Positions 46,578 through 55,575 of a stretch of 64,000 bases of DNA are shown piece by piece. A program made the position numbers and the translations under genes. Location: the NCBI RefSeq assembly GCF_000192745.1, contig NC_015259.1, positions 2,557,001 to 2,621,000 on the forward strand, written 5' to 3'. The stretch comes from Polymorphum gilvum SL003B-26A1. GTDB taxonomy: Bacteria; Pseudomonadota; Alphaproteobacteria; Rhizobiales; Stappiaceae. The notes under the pieces are model-generated. The model was not told the DNA's origin and ran no database searches. It was given only the letters and a program-made list of their open reading frames with translations. How positions within the stretch are numbered: the stretch's first letter is position 1; each line of letters opens with the position of its first letter.

Positions 46578-47492
46578 TTACCTCAGACGCGGGTTGAGGG
46601 CGTCGCGCAGCCAGTCGCCCAAGAGGTTGACCGACAGCGCCAGCGCCAGCAGGGCGATGGCGGGAAACAGCAGGATCCACCACTCGCCGGAGAACAGGAA
46701 GCCCTGCCCGATGCGAATCAGGGTGCCGAGAGAGGGCTGCGTCGGCGGCACGCCGACGCCGAGGAAGGACAGCGTCGCCTCGGCAATGATGGCCAGCGCC
46801 AGGCCGATGGTGGCGATCACCAAGACCGGCCCCAGCACGTTCGGCAGGATATGGGTCAGCACGATCCGGCCGGGATGAACGCCGATGACGCGCGCCGCCT
46901 GGACGTATTCCTTGTTCTTCTCCACCATTGCCGCGCCGCGCACGACACGAGCGTACTGGACCCAGTCGGACAGGCCTATGGAAACGATGAGAACCCAGAT
47001 CGCCACTTCCTCCCGCATGCTCGGCGGGATGAAGCCGCGGGCGACACCGAAGATCAGCAGCGCGATCAGGATGGAGGGAAACGACAGCTGTACGTCGGCG
47101 ATGCGCATCAGCAGGCTGTCGACCCAGCCGCCGCGCCATCCGGCGGCCAGGCCGAAACCGATGCCGAGGACCATGGCGAACAGCACCGAGGCAAAGCCGA
47201 CGAACAGCGAGATCCGCGCTCCGTAGAGGATGGTCGACAGGATGTCGCGGCCCTGGTTGTCGGTGCCGAGTAGATAGATGTTGCCGGTAAACTGGTTGGG
47301 CTGTCCCGGCGGCGTGAAACCGTCCATCAGGTTCAGGCTGGCGGGATCGAAGGGGTTGTAGGGCGCGATCCAGGGCGCCAGGGCTGCGGCCAGAATGATC
47401 ACTATTGCTACCAGCGCGGCGACGACGGCGACCGGCGAATGGCGGAAGGAATAGGCGATGTCGCTGTCCCACAGGCGGGCAAGGCGCGTCAT
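46578..47492 (-). CDS. Peptide/opine ABC transporter permease (DppC type)
   Basis: The 304-residue protein has an N-terminal segment (about residues 20-42), the LGTDNQGRDILSTILYGARISL motif common to DppC/OppC proteins, six membrane segments and the EYVQAARVIGVHPGRIVLTHILPN coupling loop. I chose the ATG at 47492 over an earlier in-frame codon at 47561 whose extension is not conserved. Confidence 0.9.
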   Translation of the reverse strand: MTRLARLWDSDIAYSFRHSPVAVVAALVAIVIILAAALAPWIAPYNPFDPASLNLMDGFTPPGQPNQFTGNIYLLGTDNQGRDILSTILYGARISLFVGFASVLFAMVLGIGFGLAAGWRGGWVDSLLMRIADVQLSFPSILIALLIFGVARGFIPPSMREEVAIWVLIVSIGLSDWVQYARVVRGAAMVEKNKEYVQAARVIGVHPGRIVLTHILPNVLGPVLVIATIGLALAIIAEATLSFLGVGVPPTQPSLGTLIRIGQGFLFSGEWWILLFPAIALLALALSVNLLGDWLRDALNPRLR

Positions 47493-47585
47493 GGTCTGTC
47501 TCCAGTCAGCGGCCGTGCCCGACCCGACGCGCGACGCGCGGCGAACGGCAGACGGCGGCAACGGGCGGCGGCGGCCGGCATCGGC

Positions 47586-48569
47586 TCAGTGCCTCGCGCC
47601 GGCACGGTCGACGCGCAGGCGCGGGTCGACGGCGTAATAAAGCAGGTCGACGATCAGGTTGATCAGCACGAAGATCAGCGCGATCAACATCAGGTAGGCG
47701 GCCATCACCGGCACGTCGACGAACTGGACCGAATTGATGAACAGCGCCCCGACGCCCGGCCACTGGAACACCGTCTCGGTGATGATGGCGAACGCAATGA
47801 TCGAGCCGAGCTGCAGACCGGTGATGGTGATCACCGGAACCAGGGTGTTCTTCAGGGCATGCCCGAAATTCACCATGCGGTTGGGCAGCCCACGCGCCCG
47901 GGCGAACTTGATGTAATCGGTGCGAAGGACCTCCAGCATCTCGGCGCGGACCAGACGCATGATCAGCGTCATCTGGTAAAGGCCGAGCGTGATTGCCGGC
48001 AACACCAGCGATGCGCGCCCGGAGGCCGTCAGCAAGCCCGTCCGCCAAGGCCCGATATCGACAGTCTCGCCCCTGCCGAAACTCGGCAGCCACTGCAGCT
48101 CGACCGCGAAGATCCAGATCAGCAGCACGCCGATCAGGAACGTTGGCAGGGAGACGCCGATCAGGGAGGTGGTCATGATCACGTTCGACAGCCAGCCGCG
48201 TCGGTTGAGGGCCGTGTAGACGCCGAGTGCGACGCCGAACACGAAGGCGATCCCACCTGAAATCAAAGCCAGTTCCAGCGTTGCCGGCAGGCGCGACAGG
48301 ATCAGTTCCAGGACCGGCTGCTGCAGCCGATAGGAGACGCCGAAATTGCCCTGGGCGGCGCGCACGATGAATGTGCCGAACTGGACGATCACCGGGTCGT
48401 TCAGACCCAGTCGCTCGCGCAACGCCTCGCGGTCGGCAACGCTGGCCTCCTGGCCCATCATGGTCGCGACCGGGTCGCCGACGTAGCGGAATAGTGAGAA
48501 AGACACGAGCGCGACGACCAGCATGACCAGCACGGACTGGGCCAGCCGCCGAAGGATGTAGGCAATCAT
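47586..48569 (-). CDS. Peptide/opine ABC transporter permease (DppB type)
   Basis: The 327-residue permease begins MIAYILRRLAQSVLVMLVV, as DppB/OppB do, and has six segments with the coupling loop around YIKFARARGLPNRMVNFGHALKNTLVP. It follows the binding-protein gene after a gap that holds a strong hairpin. Confidence 0.9.
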   Translation of the reverse strand: MIAYILRRLAQSVLVMLVVALVSFSLFRYVGDPVATMMGQEASVADREALRERLGLNDPVIVQFGTFIVRAAQGNFGVSYRLQQPVLELILSRLPATLELALISGGIAFVFGVALGVYTALNRRGWLSNVIMTTSLIGVSLPTFLIGVLLIWIFAVELQWLPSFGRGETVDIGPWRTGLLTASGRASLVLPAITLGLYQMTLIMRLVRAEMLEVLRTDYIKFARARGLPNRMVNFGHALKNTLVPVITITGLQLGSIIAFAIITETVFQWPGVGALFINSVQFVDVPVMAAYLMLIALIFVLINLIVDLLYYAVDPRLRVDRAGARH

Positions 48570-48587
48570 GCAGGCATATCCGGCAAG

Positions 48588-48616
48588 GCCGGAGGCCCCT
48601 CGTCAGGGCCTCCGGC
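48588..48616 (-). other. Intercistronic hairpin after peptide-type binding protein
   Basis: GCCGGAGGCCC and GGGCCTCCGGC form an 11-bp stem around a seven-base loop, 17 bases beyond the stop of the binding-protein gene and 18 bases before the DppB-type start. No U tract follows. Attenuation or message protection is likely. Confidence 0.6.
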
Positions 48617-48633
48617 GATCGATCTGGACGGGC

Positions 48634-50235
48634 TCAGTCGAAGGTGACCGTGGTCATCTTCGGCTGGTTCTCCGGATGGACGTCCAGGCTGATGCCGTCC
48701 TTCACCGCATAGGCCAGCAACTGGTTGTGCACGGCCAGCAGGACGCGGTCCGCCTGAACCTTGTCCCAGATCGCCGCAATCGTGGCATTGCGCTTCTCGA
48801 GATCGGTCTCGGTCGCCAGCGACTTGATCATCGCATCGACCTCCGGGTTGTTGTAGCGCGACCCGTTCCAGCCGCCGCGCGCGTCTTCCTGCGAATGCAC
48901 CAAGAAGTCGAACACATAGGCCGAATCGAAGGTCGGCACGCCCCAACCGAGCAGGTAGAAGTCCACTTCGCGGTTCTGGATCGCCGGGAAGTGGATGGTA
49001 CGCGACTGCGACACCAGGTTGGCCTTCACGCCGATGCGGCCGAGCATGCCGACATAGGCCTGGCAGATCGCCTCGTCGTTGAGATAGCGGTCGTTCGGGC
49101 AGTGAAAATCGACCGAGAAGCCGTCCGGATAGCCGGCTTCGGCCAGCAGGCCCTTGGCCTTGTCGTAGTCCGGATCTCCATAGGCATGGAGCGCCTCGGT
49201 CCAGCCGTTGACGAACGGCGGCATGGCCACGCCCGAGGGCTGGGACTGGCCGCGCATGACGACCTTCATGATCGCGTCACGATCGAGCGCCAGGGCGAAG
49301 GCCTCGCGGACCTCGGCCTTCTTGAACGGGTTGTCGCCGGTGCTGACCGATTTCAGCGTGTCCGATCCCATGTCATAGGCGAAGAAGATCGAGCGGTTTT
49401 CGGGCCCTGTGGTGACCTTCACGCCGGCGGTCTGCTCCAGGCGGGAGATGTCCTGAACGGGCACGTCCTGGACGAAGTCGACCTCGCCCGACAGCAGCGC
49501 GGCAACGCGCGTCGCGGCTTCCTTGATCGGGGTATAGATGATCTCCGTCACCTGCGGCGGCTGGGCCCAGTGGTTCGGGTTGAGCGCCAGCACCGTGCGC
49601 ACTTCCGGGTCGCGCGACACGAGCGTATAGGGGCCCGTGCCGTTGGTGTTACGGACGGTATATTTTTCCTCGCCGGCCTTGAAGTCCTGCGGGGTCTCCA
49701 CACCGTTGGCCTCTGCCCAGCCCTTGTCCATGATGAAGAAGTTGGTGAGGTTCTGGACGTAAAGCGGCGACGGCCCGCTCATCTTGATGTGGACAGTATA
49801 ATTGTCGACGACCTCGGCTCCGACGACGGCCGAATGCAGGCCCTTGAAGTCGGAGCTTTCCTTGCGCACGCGTTCCATCGAGAAGACCACGTCCTCGGCG
49901 GTAAAGTCGGCGCCGTCGTGGAACTTCACGCCCTCGCGCAGCTTGAACACCCAGACGCTCGGATCGTCCGGATGGATCGACCACTCGGTCGCCAAGCCGG
50001 GCTCCAGACTGCCGTCGTTGGCGCGGGTCACCAGCGTTTCATAGATATGGTGCAGCAGGGTGGACGTCGGGCCCTCGTTGGCGGAATGCGGGTCAAGGGT
50101 GAGTGCGTCGCCCACGCGCGCCCAACGCAAAGTTTTGGCTTCCGCCGGAACAAGGGTCAGAGCAAGAGCAGCGCTGGCCAGCAGAGCAGCTGTGGTACGA
50201 CGCAGTCGGCCGGACCGCATGAAGCCAAGGGTCAT
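48634..50235 (-). CDS. Extracellular solute-binding protein, family 5
   Basis: The 533-residue protein has a Sec signal (RRTTAALLASAALALTLVPAEA) and the family 5 pattern of peptide, nickel and opine binders (LRWARVGDALTLDPHSANEG, EPGLATEWSIHPDD, VKFHDGADFTAEDVVFSMERV). It captures the substrate in the periplasm for the four following genes. I chose the ATG at 50235, which has AAGGAG eight bases upstream. Substrate unknown; family 5 covers peptides, nickel, opines and oligosaccharides. Confidence 0.9.
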   Translation of the reverse strand: MTLGFMRSGRLRRTTAALLASAALALTLVPAEAKTLRWARVGDALTLDPHSANEGPTSTLLHHIYETLVTRANDGSLEPGLATEWSIHPDDPSVWVFKLREGVKFHDGADFTAEDVVFSMERVRKESSDFKGLHSAVVGAEVVDNYTVHIKMSGPSPLYVQNLTNFFIMDKGWAEANGVETPQDFKAGEEKYTVRNTNGTGPYTLVSRDPEVRTVLALNPNHWAQPPQVTEIIYTPIKEAATRVAALLSGEVDFVQDVPVQDISRLEQTAGVKVTTGPENRSIFFAYDMGSDTLKSVSTGDNPFKKAEVREAFALALDRDAIMKVVMRGQSQPSGVAMPPFVNGWTEALHAYGDPDYDKAKGLLAEAGYPDGFSVDFHCPNDRYLNDEAICQAYVGMLGRIGVKANLVSQSRTIHFPAIQNREVDFYLLGWGVPTFDSAYVFDFLVHSQEDARGGWNGSRYNNPEVDAMIKSLATETDLEKRNATIAAIWDKVQADRVLLAVHNQLLAYAVKDGISLDVHPENQPKMTTVTFD

Positions 50236-51132
50236 CGAAAAACTCCTTCGTTTACTGTTGGAGCCGGCCATTTCGACCGGCTTGCCTTGATTTTTTGTTC
50301 CCCAAAATGGCTATGGAGGAATTATTATTCCTCTCATGCCGACCTGAATCTTCAATCTGTCCTAAGATCCGACCAGGCGAGTGAAATATTACTTATGTAT
50401 CTGGTGCGTGCAAGCTTCAAAGCGACCCGCAGACGCGTTTCCTAGGACCCATGCACGTGTCGAGACACTTGATAAAGCGGGCGAATTGCTGCTCCGCAAG
50501 CCTGCCTCCGGCGTCGTCGGATGCGGGATCGCCCCGCAGCTGGGCTCACGTTCAAGCATGCCGTCGTTTCGCGGCGCCCGTCTTGCTGCTCCCCGGAGGG
50601 GACGATCAAATCGGCGTGATCGACAAGCGCTTCAGGTGCCAGGTCAAGCCCTTGCGCCGATTGGCTGAGATTCCGATTCGTCCTGCCGACCGATGGTCTC
50701 CCGCGGTGGTGGTTGCGGTAGTGATGGTGGTGGTGGTTGTCGTTGTGGTGATGAAGCTAGGTTACGCGGTGGTCATCGGTGCTTTCTGGCAGGGTCCGGC
50801 TGCCGAGACCAACTCCTCATTCGAAGGATCACCGATAGCCGAAACATGATGAACCTGCGCGCTCGTGGGGGAGACGCCCGAGGCTGATCTTCTGCGCGAG
50901 AGGATCGGCTTTGCCGTCGAGCGGCCGATGGAGATGGAGATGGGTGTGGCCACCAGCGGCTCCTGTGACGAGAAGAGCCCACTCCGGACGGCGCCGCGCA
51001 ATAGCACCGCGACAGGGATTTGCGATGCAAACGAACACGGCCGTGCCGTACCGGCTTTCCTCCTGGCTCTGACGTCGATAAACGAGAGACCGCGAGTGTC
51101 TCATTGCGGCTGAAATCGGCGCACCGTCAGCG
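50236..51132. other. Intergenic region with operator-like palindrome and decayed sequence
   Basis: About 900 bases without a gene I can support. The left part, next to the binding-protein start, is AT-rich and holds a palindrome. Farther right there are GT-rich triplet runs near 50705-50750 and a 9-bp hairpin at 51119-51144 (GCGCACCGT with ACGGTGCGC). Short open frames occur but lack family motifs. The right side borders a broken methyltransferase, so decayed genes are likely. Confidence 0.55.
50316..50333. promoter_or_regulatory. Palindrome upstream of the peptide-type ABC operon
   Basis: GAGGAAT and ATTCCTC flank a four-base centre, 81 bases upstream of the binding-protein start codon, in an AT-rich patch where the operon promoter should be. 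It is a candidate operator; no regulator can be assigned. Confidence 0.45.
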
Positions 51133-51433
51133 CTAACGGTGCGCGTCTGTTCCGTCGGACAGTTCACGCTCTGCGCCACGTTCGACCGCTTGGTCCGGCG
51201 GCTGAATGGTGCCCTCGACCGGAGCGAGATCGACACTGGCAGCGTCGGCGCGGCTCCGGGCGGCGGCGAGCATGACGGGCGAGACGTCCAGCCCCGTAAC
51301 CAAGCGCGCCTTCGCAGGCGAGACGCGTCGCCAGGGCGCCATCCCCGCAGCCGATCTCGAGAAGGTTCGCGCCCTTGGCGACCACGAAGACCGGTATCAA
51401 CGTCCACATCAGCGCGTCGACGAATTTCTCCAC
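51133..51433 (-). pseudogene. SAM-dependent methyltransferase remnant, frameshifted
   Basis: One frame encodes ANLLEIGCGDGALATRLA, a clear SAM-binding motif I. A second frame continues it with RLVTGLDVSPVMLAAARSRA, the usual next strand of the same fold, so a frameshift lies near 51310-51325. The sequence ends after DLAPVEG and lacks the rest of the domain. It is a broken class I methyltransferase fragment between the peptide-type ABC operon and the GntR-type gene. Confidence 0.78.
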
Positions 51434-51480
51434 GCGGCCTACGCGTCTCGGCAGGCGGTATGGAGGGTTACGGAAGCGGT

Positions 51481-52263
51481 CTATTGTGCGTGGCTGGCGA
51501 TCAGGTGCTGGGCCATGACATAGTGGTGGTGCAGGACGGCGATGCGCCCGGCCTCCTCGTTGCGCTCCTTGAACGCCTGGAGAATGGGCTCATGCAGGGC
51601 GGTCACGGCGGCGGCCTCGGTCTTGCGGAGCCATTTCGGCACCGTGCCCTTGTCGACCCAGGCCCGGTACTCGTACTCGATCAGCGTTGCGTGCACGCTT
51701 TCGAAGATCGACGCCAGATAGGGGTTGTGCGACGCGCGTACGAGGGTCGCGTGGAAATGGGTGTCCGCGCTCATCCAGGCCGAAATGTCGCCAATGCTGT
51801 CCTTGAGGACCTCCAGCGCCGCCTCGCCTTCGGCGATTTCCGCGTCCGTACCCCGTTCGATGGCCTGGACGATCCCCATCGTCTCCAGCCACAGACGCAG
51901 GTCGTTCAGGTGGTGAACGGAGTCCCGGTCAAGATCGAGCATCAGGTTCACGGAAGCGGCGAGGCTTTCCTGCGGCCGCCGGGTCACATAACTCCCCGAC
52001 CCGCGCCGGGACTGGATCAGGCCCTTGACCACGAGGATTCGGATCGCCTGGCTGACGGTCGGCCGACTGGTGCTAAGTATCTTAGCCAGATCGCGTTCGG
52101 ACGGCAGACGGCTGCCCTCCGACAGGTTCTGGGCGATGATGAAGTCCTGGATCTGGGAAGCGACGTCCTCGGCTACGAGCGGCACACTCCCGGTCCGTTC
52201 CAACGGGATTTCGGCCAGGGAGTTCCAGACACACGTATCTGACAGCAACTTGGAGCGTGCCAT
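51481..52263 (-). CDS. FadR/GntR-family transcriptional regulator
   Basis: The 260-residue protein has a GntR-type winged helix (RLPSERDLAKILSTSRPTVSQAIRILVVKGLIQSRRGSGSYV, about residues 48-89) and an FCD effector domain with the metal-site type pattern (HFHATLVRASHNPYL, then HEPILQAFKERN and HHHYVMAQHLI). The start at 52263 has GAGG at a suitable distance. It is divergent from the split-transketolase cluster, with a 527-base gap containing an operator candidate, and is likely its repressor. Confidence 0.88.
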   Translation of the reverse strand: MARSKLLSDTCVWNSLAEIPLERTGSVPLVAEDVASQIQDFIIAQNLSEGSRLPSERDLAKILSTSRPTVSQAIRILVVKGLIQSRRGSGSYVTRRPQESLAASVNLMLDLDRDSVHHLNDLRLWLETMGIVQAIERGTDAEIAEGEAALEVLKDSIGDISAWMSADTHFHATLVRASHNPYLASIFESVHATLIEYEYRAWVDKGTVPKWLRKTEAAAVTALHEPILQAFKERNEEAGRIAVLHHHYVMAQHLIASHAQ

Positions 52264-52722
52264 GTAAAACCTCGACGTAACTTTCTCCGCAATGATCGTG
52301 CCTACAGTCCTGTCCCGAACCCTGTCAATCCGGCTTCCGGCGCAGGAAACGGCGCCGAAACGCATCATCCCTCCCAGATGAGCCGACCGCTCGTCCTTTC
52401 GGATCTTCGCGCGACACCCAGAACACCGTCTCGCCGGTACATTTTGAAATCAGATCTTCGGCCGGATGCACCTCTCCACTCAGGTGCCCCTGTATTTTCA
52501 CCAAACAGCCAACTAATCAAAATTAATTATTGGCATTATTCGTATCCGCTTCACACGATTACCGCCAATACGGACAAACTACCCTCACCTGACTGGTTTG
52601 AATGTTACTGCTCTGCTTCATAAAATCAAAAGTTTCGAAAATATATCGCAGGTAGCGCGAGAAACAGGGGGCGCCACGCCGATACGGTCCTCCCGACAGG
52701 GCCCTATACCGATTGAATTGGA

Positions 52723-52751
52723 TTGACAGACGTGGGTGCTACCGGTATCAA
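52723..52751 (+). promoter_or_regulatory. Predicted promoter of the split-transketolase operon
   Basis: TTGACA and TATCAA are separated by exactly 17 bases. The -10 box ends about 40 bases before the first start codon, and the palindrome at 52756 lies at the expected transcription start. Confidence 0.7.
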
Positions 52752-52755
52752 ATTC

Positions 52756-52776
52756 CAAAGTGGCTAGTCCACTTTG
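52756..52776. promoter_or_regulatory. Operator-like inverted repeat before the split transketolase
   Basis: CAAAGTGG and CCACTTTG are perfect 8-bp arms around CTAGT. The core TGG-N5-CCA fits the symmetric sites typical of FadR-type GntR regulators. It overlaps the predicted transcription start, so binding would repress. The divergent FadR-like gene is the candidate binder. Confidence 0.65.
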
Positions 52777-52790
52777 TCTGGGAGGACATC

Positions 52791-53588
52791 ATGATTCCGA
52801 ATACGACCCTCGGCCGCCTCGCGGACCGGTTGCGGCTGCGCGCCGTCAGGATGGTCGCTCCGCACGGCTTCGGCTATCTCGGCCAGGTCCTGTCCTCGGC
52901 GGAACTGTTCGCTGCTCTCTATGCCAGCCATTATCGGCCCGGAACCGACAGGATCGTCATCTCCCCAGGCCATTATATCATCGCAGCTTTCGCAGCGGCC
53001 GCAGAAGTCGGCCTACTCGACGAAGCGGCCCTTGAAACCTACGGCCACGACGGCTCAGTCCTGGAGGCAATCGGCACCGAAAAGTCGCCTGCGGTCGATC
53101 TGACCGGCGGATCGCTCGGCATGGGCCTGTCCGGTGCGCTCGGTTTCGCCCTGTCGCAGCGGCTTCGCAACGAGCCGAAAGCCAATGTGTTCGTGCTCGT
53201 CAGCGACGGCGAGCTGCAGGAAGGCCAGCTTTGGGAGGCGGCCATGTTTGCCGCGCACAACCGGCTCGACAATATCGTCGTGCTGCTGGACGCCAACGAT
53301 TCCCAGGTTGACGGACCGGTATCCTCGATCACCACCATCGAGCCGATCGCGGCAAAGTGGGAAAGTTTCGGCTGGGCGGCGTTCGACGTCGACGGCCATG
53401 ACGCGGAAGCCGTCGACGCGGCCCTCGCCCAGGCGATCGCGGCAGACAGGCCCGCTGTCGTGATCGGCCGAACCTCCACCGTCCACGGCCTGTCGGTGCT
53501 ACCCGAAGCCGCCGACGGCCATTTCATCAAGCTGCCCGCCGACCTCGCCGAAGCGGCCATTGCGGAACTGGAGGCTCGCCTTGCGTAA
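52791..53588 (+). CDS. Transketolase-like protein, N-terminal (TPP-binding) subunit
   Basis: The 265-residue protein matches the N-terminal half of transketolase: VAPHGFGYLGQVLSSAELFAALY near the start, DLTGGSLGMGLSGALGFALS, and the TPP motif SDGELQEGQLWEAAMFAAHN with a downstream Asn (LDANDSQVDG). Split transketolases transfer two-carbon units between sugars or sugar-like ketones. The ATG at 52791 follows GGGAGGA. The second subunit overlaps its end by 8 bases, so the two subunits should be made together. Confidence 0.9.
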   Translation: MIPNTTLGRLADRLRLRAVRMVAPHGFGYLGQVLSSAELFAALYASHYRPGTDRIVISPGHYIIAAFAAAAEVGLLDEAALETYGHDGSVLEAIGTEKSPAVDLTGGSLGMGLSGALGFALSQRLRNEPKANVFVLVSDGELQEGQLWEAAMFAAHNRLDNIVVLLDANDSQVDGPVSSITTIEPIAAKWESFGWAAFDVDGHDAEAVDAALAQAIAADRPAVVIGRTSTVHGLSVLPEAADGHFIKLPADLAEAAIAELEARLA

Positions 53589-54585
53589 CCGCCCCTATCC
53601 GACCGTTCTCAAGCCCTACGGCCAGGCGCTGGTCGATCTCGCTGCCGAGCGCAGGGAGATCGTCTGCATCACCGGCGACCTGACGCGCCAGTGCGAGATC
53701 GACCTGTTCCAGGACACCTTCCCCGACCGCTTCATCCATGCCGGCATGGCCGAGGCCAACATGGTCTCGATGGCCGGCGCGCTGGCGCGCTGCGGCCACA
53801 TCCCCTTCGTGCATTCGTTCGGCGTGTTCTCGACCCGTCGGCCGCTCGACCAGATCGTAAATTCCGTCGCCTATCCCAACCTGCCGGTGCGCATCGTCGG
53901 CTTCATGCCGGGCGTCTCCAGCCCGGGCGGCCCCAGCCATCAGGCGATCGAGGATGTTGCCCTGATGCGGGCGATTCCGAACATGACGGTGATCGATGTC
54001 GCGGATGCGGTCGAGATCCGCAAGGCTCTGCCGGTCCTCGTGGATATCCCCGGCCCCGTCTATCTCCGGCTCAAGCGGGGCGAGATTCCGGTCATCTTCG
54101 ACGAGGACCACACCTTCTCGCTGGACAAGGCGCAGGTGCTGACCGGCGGCCGGGACGTCGCGCTGATCGCCAATGGCATGATGCTGTCGTCCGCGCTCGC
54201 CGCCGCCGAGGTGCTCGAGGCCTGCGGGATCGGGACCAGGGTGGTCAACGTCCCGGTGATCAAGCCGCTCGACCAGGCGACCGTCCTTGAGGCCGCACGC
54301 GCAGCGCGGCTGGTCGTGACCGCTGAGAACCATTCGATCATCGGCGGCCTGGGGTCGGCGGTGGCCGAAGCGATGGCCGAGGCGGGCGTCGGTTGTCCGC
54401 TGCGCCGCATCGGGCTGCGCGACACCTTCGCCGAAGGCGCGCGGACCGCGCCGCCGCTGTTCCGCAAGTACGGGCTCAGCACGCAGCACATCATCGACGC
54501 CGTCTGGTCCGGTCTCGGCCAGGCGGATCCGGCCCCACAGGCCCCTTCCCTCGAGGTCGCGCCCGGCGAATATGCGCCCGTCTGA
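53581..54585 (+). CDS. Transketolase-like protein, C-terminal subunit
   Basis: The 334-residue protein has the pyrimidine-binding domain with the catalytic Glu in HAGMAEANMVSMAGALA, then PFVHSFGVFSTRRPLDQI, and the C-terminal transketolase domain (VIKPLDQATVLEAARAARLVVTAENHSIIGGLGSAV). I infer a TTG start at 53581, which has GGAGG six bases upstream and overlaps the first subunit by 8 bases. No ATG is close. It completes the enzyme with the preceding gene. Confidence 0.87.
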   Translation: MRNRPYPTVLKPYGQALVDLAAERREIVCITGDLTRQCEIDLFQDTFPDRFIHAGMAEANMVSMAGALARCGHIPFVHSFGVFSTRRPLDQIVNSVAYPNLPVRIVGFMPGVSSPGGPSHQAIEDVALMRAIPNMTVIDVADAVEIRKALPVLVDIPGPVYLRLKRGEIPVIFDEDHTFSLDKAQVLTGGRDVALIANGMMLSSALAAAEVLEACGIGTRVVNVPVIKPLDQATVLEAARAARLVVTAENHSIIGGLGSAVAEAMAEAGVGCPLRRIGLRDTFAEGARTAPPLFRKYGLSTQHIIDAVWSGLGQADPAPQAPSLEVAPGEYAPV

Positions 54586-54625
54586 CCCTTGGCTGACAGA
54601 TCAACAGCGACAAAGGATACCTGAG

Positions 54626-55522
54626 ATGACCTCGACGCTTTCCCTCGGCTGGCTCGGCACCGGACGGATGGGCTCCGCGATGGCGCGCCGCCTGATCGAT
54701 GCCGGCCATCCGGTCACTGTCTGGAACCGCACCCGCTCCAAGACGGACGACCTGGCTGCGGCCGGCGCCAGGGTCGCCGACACCATCCACGGCCTCGCCG
54801 CAGTCGACATCGTCTTCATCATGGTGTCGACGCCGAAGGATCTGGAGCAGGTCGTCACCGGCGACGGCGGGCTGCTATCCGCGTCGACGCTGCCGCGAAT
54901 CATCGTCGATTGCTCCTCGGTCAGCGCCGAAGCCTCGGCCAAGGTCCGTCAGGCGGTCGAGGCGAAGGGCGTCGGCTTCCTCGCCTCGCCGATCAGCGGC
55001 AACCCGCACGTCGTCGCCGAGGGCCTGTCGATCCTGATGGCTTCGGGTCCGAAGGCGACCTACGACACGGTCCGGCCCTATCTCGACACCATCGGCAAGA
55101 CCTCCGTCTGGGTCGGCGAGGCCGAGCAGGCGCGCGTGGTCAAGATCTGCCACAATCTCTATCTCGGCATGCTCGTGCAGTCCCTGAGCGAAGTGACAGC
55201 ACTTGCCGAAAAATCCGGCGTGCCGCGCGCGGCGTTCCTCGACTTCCTCAACAACACGGTGCTGGCAACCGACTGGGTGCGCAAGCGTACCCCGGACATG
55301 CTCTCGCTCGACTGGACGCCGACGTTCACGACGGAACTGTTGCGCAAGGATTTCGACCTCGGCCTGGCGATCGCCCGCCAGCAGGAGATGCCCATGCCGC
55401 TCGGTGCCAGCGTAATGCAGCTCATCCAGAACGCCATCGGCCGCGGCCACCGCGACGACGACTTCCTGTCCCTGTTCCAGGTTCAGGCGGAGTCTGCCGG
55501 GATGGAGATCAAACCGCAGTAA
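54626..55522 (+). CDS. NAD(P)-dependent oxidoreductase, 3-hydroxyisobutyrate dehydrogenase family
   Basis: The 298-residue protein has the Rossmann motif GWLGTGRMGSAMARRL near the start, the substrate-recognition stretch ASPISGNP in place of the usual DAPVSGG, and the catalytic Lys in VVKICHNL. Family members oxidise beta-hydroxyacids (3-hydroxyisobutyrate, tartronate semialdehyde, 6-phosphogluconate-like acids). The altered recognition loop suggests an unusual substrate. It follows the transketolase pair by 40 bases. Confidence 0.86.
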   Translation: MTSTLSLGWLGTGRMGSAMARRLIDAGHPVTVWNRTRSKTDDLAAAGARVADTIHGLAAVDIVFIMVSTPKDLEQVVTGDGGLLSASTLPRIIVDCSSVSAEASAKVRQAVEAKGVGFLASPISGNPHVVAEGLSILMASGPKATYDTVRPYLDTIGKTSVWVGEAEQARVVKICHNLYLGMLVQSLSEVTALAEKSGVPRAAFLDFLNNTVLATDWVRKRTPDMLSLDWTPTFTTELLRKDFDLGLAIARQQEMPMPLGASVMQLIQNAIGRGHRDDDFLSLFQVQAESAGMEIKPQ

Positions 55523-55575
55523 ACGGGCCGGTTCGGCCAGGAATCCGGCAGCCCTATCGACAACAGGAGGAAACA

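Larger units (their letters stand above)
52264..52790. other. AT-rich divergent intergenic region
   Basis: This 527-base gap between the FadR-like regulator and the transketolase cluster is much less GC-rich than its surroundings, especially at 52490-52650. No gene is supported. It ends with a promoter and a palindrome immediately before the first transketolase gene. Confidence 0.7.

Noticed and set aside
50700-50755. GT-rich triplet run considered as a microsatellite or regulatory repeat
   Set aside because: The repeat is short and irregular, and no gene start lies close by.
50381-51113. Several small open frames between the peptide-type ABC operon and the methyltransferase remnant
   Set aside because: No recognisable domain, inconsistent codon use and no promoter or ribosome-binding site that I can defend.
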